Assembly (NCBI GenBank): GCA_947258805.1
Contig: CAMYJV010000001.1
Coordinates: 1-53,279 of the forward strand
Reading direction: 5' to 3'
Length of the DNA: 53,279 nt
Origin: an uncultured Gammaproteobacteria bacterium
GTDB lineage: Bacteria; Pseudomonadota; Gammaproteobacteria; GCA-2729495
The position numbers and the translations under genes were made by a program. Under the pieces are notes generated by a model. It saw only the letters and a list, made by a program, of their open reading frames with translations, was not told the DNA's origin and ran no database searches. Below are positions 52,414 to 53,279 of the stretch, piece by piece (within the stretch, counting starts at the first letter, position 1; each line of letters begins with the position of its first letter).

Positions 52414-53130
52414 TCAGTTGCGTTGCTTGAGATTCAGCACCAGGTAGATGACCGTAACCGCTGCGGCAAAGGCGAACCACTGCACAGCATAGCCGAGGTG
52501 CATGTCCGGCCCGCTCACGCCCGGGCGCCAGTCCCGCGCGTAGCCGGATCCCGCGGCCGGGTCCAGCAGCACCTGGTAGTTGCGAACCGGGTAGCCGAGG
52601 TGGTCGGCAATATCTGCGGCGGACGGAAACAGCAGTCGCCGCGGCCACGGCGCGGCCGGGTCCGCTGGTGCCGGGGCCAGGCGGAGGCCCGGGCGCGGCA
52701 GCCGGTCCAGTCGTCCCAGGACTTCGCGGTCGGCCGCCGACACCGCCACATCCGGCAGACGGCTGCGGTCGGGATCTGCGGCAATCCAGCCGCGGTTCAC
52801 CAGCACGTTGCCACCGTCGGTCCTGAGGGGCGTCAGCACCAGGTAGCCCGGCTGGCCGTTACGGACGATGTTGTCCAGCAAAATCTGGCGCCCGGCATCA
52901 AATTTTCCGTTGAGGGTAACGGGTTGATAACGCGCGCCGGCTGCTTCAGCGTCGCTTGGCGCGCCGCTCACTGGATCTATCGAGGTGCTGCGGTCGAACT
53001 CAAGAAACATGGCCGCTTTCTGGGCCCTGCGATCCAGTTGCCAGAAGCCCGCGCTCGCAAACAGCGCGCACGCTGCCAGCAGCAGCAACGTGGCCCAGAG
53101 TGGGGGCTGGAATGTTAGTCTGAAAGTCAC
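52414..53130 (-). CDS. SURF1-like cytochrome oxidase assembly protein
   Basis: A 238-residue protein with two terminal transmembrane helices (PLWATLLLLAACALFASAGFWQLDRRAQK at the N-terminus; YAVQWFAFAAAVTVIYLVLNL at the C-terminus) and a periplasmic domain with ARYQPVTLNGKFD, PGYLVLTPLRTDGGNVLVNRGW and GPDMHLGYAVQWF. These are SURF1 family signatures; the protein helps heme a3 insertion. The start is a GTG at 53130, 24 bases from the divergent DUF2909 start. Confidence 0.94.
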   Translation of the reverse strand: MTFRLTFQPPLWATLLLLAACALFASAGFWQLDRRAQKAAMFLEFDRSTSIDPVSGAPSDAEAAGARYQPVTLNGKFDAGRQILLDNIVRNGQPGYLVLTPLRTDGGNVLVNRGWIAADPDRSRLPDVAVSAADREVLGRLDRLPRPGLRLAPAPADPAAPWPRRLLFPSAADIADHLGYPVRNYQVLLDPAAGSGYARDWRPGVSGPDMHLGYAVQWFAFAAAVTVIYLVLNLKQRN

Positions 53131-53154
53131 TCGGAATTTGCGGATATTCAGTCG

Positions 53155-53279
53155 GTGAAGTTTGTCGTTATTCTGTTGTTTCTTGCGATCATCGGCAGCC
53201 TCGGTTCCGGGCTGTTCTACCTGGTCAAGGGCAAGGACAAAAAAAAGGGCATGGTCAACGCGCTGACGCTGCGGATCGA
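53155..53279 (+). CDS. DUF2909 twin-transmembrane small protein, partial
   Basis: The gene begins at a GTG and runs off the window end. The visible 41 residues, MKFVVILLFLAIIGSLGSGLF then YLVKGKDKKKGMVNALTLRI, match DUF2909, a family of roughly 70-residue proteins with two membrane helices, commonly encoded next to cytochrome-oxidase assembly genes. Function unknown. It diverges from the SURF1 gene, so the two promoters must overlap each other's 5' ends. Confidence 0.85.
   Translation, partial: MKFVVILLFLAIIGSLGSGLFYLVKGKDKKKGMVNALTLRI

Overview
The window is 53 kb of high-GC chromosomal DNA (about two thirds G+C by eye) from a gammaproteobacterium. The evidence is gene content and order: the two-gene glyQ-glyS synthetase, glnA-ntrB-ntrC with an enteric-like NtrC/sigma-54 control region, the yibN-grxC-secB-gpsA run with trmL beside it, the envC-ctpA-yibQ run, tatABC, uvrD, and a SURF1/SCO-like/CtaA cytochrome-oxidase assembly cluster next to a DUF2909 gene. 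The organism looks like an aerobic heterotroph with a conventional outer membrane. I cannot name genus or family. I found no rRNA, tRNA, CRISPR array, transposase, integrase or phage genes.

Layout. 0-3.3 kb (minus): start of a PlsC-like acyltransferase, glyS, glyQ. 3.3-8.1 kb (plus): nitrogen regulon, with glnA behind two NtrC sites and a sigma-54 promoter, then a DUF4124 protein, ntrB and ntrC. 8.1-11.8 kb: a class 1B-type dihydroorotate dehydrogenase head-to-head with trmL, then gpsA, secB, grxC and a rhodanese (minus). 11.8-15.9 kb (plus): envC, ctpA, yibQ, crcB and DUF190. 15.9-19.7 kb: small single genes (a Tat-signal protein, a flavin-reductase-like protein, two exported or anchored hypotheticals coupled to a HIT protein, a PaaI-type thioesterase, DUF1330). 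19.7-23.1 kb (minus): tatA-tatB-tatC followed by a POT-family peptide transporter, plus dtd.

23.1-35.1 kb (plus) is the most distinctive block. An AT-rich nested-dyad intergenic region precedes a secreted SdsA-type alkylsulfatase. A TakP-like TRAP binding protein is then translationally coupled to a complete oligopeptide-type ABC importer (binding protein, two permeases, two ATPases), followed by a glutathione S-transferase and an Atm1-type exporter. The block reads as an import, processing and export locus; its substrates are unknown.

35.1-42.8 kb is a patchwork of short, mostly single-gene units with lower GC at its left end: slyX, a bPH protein, a methyltransferase wrecked by an internal deletion, a zinc-ribbon-like hypothetical, a ComEC-like metallo-beta-lactamase protein with altered metal ligands, an alpha/beta hydrolase, two GIY-YIG-type proteins, a possible cupin relic, GFA, DUF2784, a rhombotarget lipoprotein and DUF427. 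It looks like a site of gene turnover.

42.8-53.3 kb (minus): TRAP membrane subunits DctM and DctQ without a binding protein, behind trkH; trkA; uvrD; an anchored hypothetical; then ctaA, an SCO-like protein and SURF1. The start of a DUF2909 gene diverges at the right edge.

The observations I rate highest are: (1) the TRAP binding protein coupled to an ABC importer, with a binding-protein-less TRAP permease pair 16 kb away; (2) ntrB lacking any ordinary start codon, with a GGGCCCC heptamer just before the stop of the upstream gene; (3) the nested dyad upstream of the alkylsulfatase gene; (4) the closely conserved glnA enhancer and promoter layout; (5) a rhombotarget lipoprotein with no rhombosortase in view; (6) the ComEC-like protein with replaced metal ligands.
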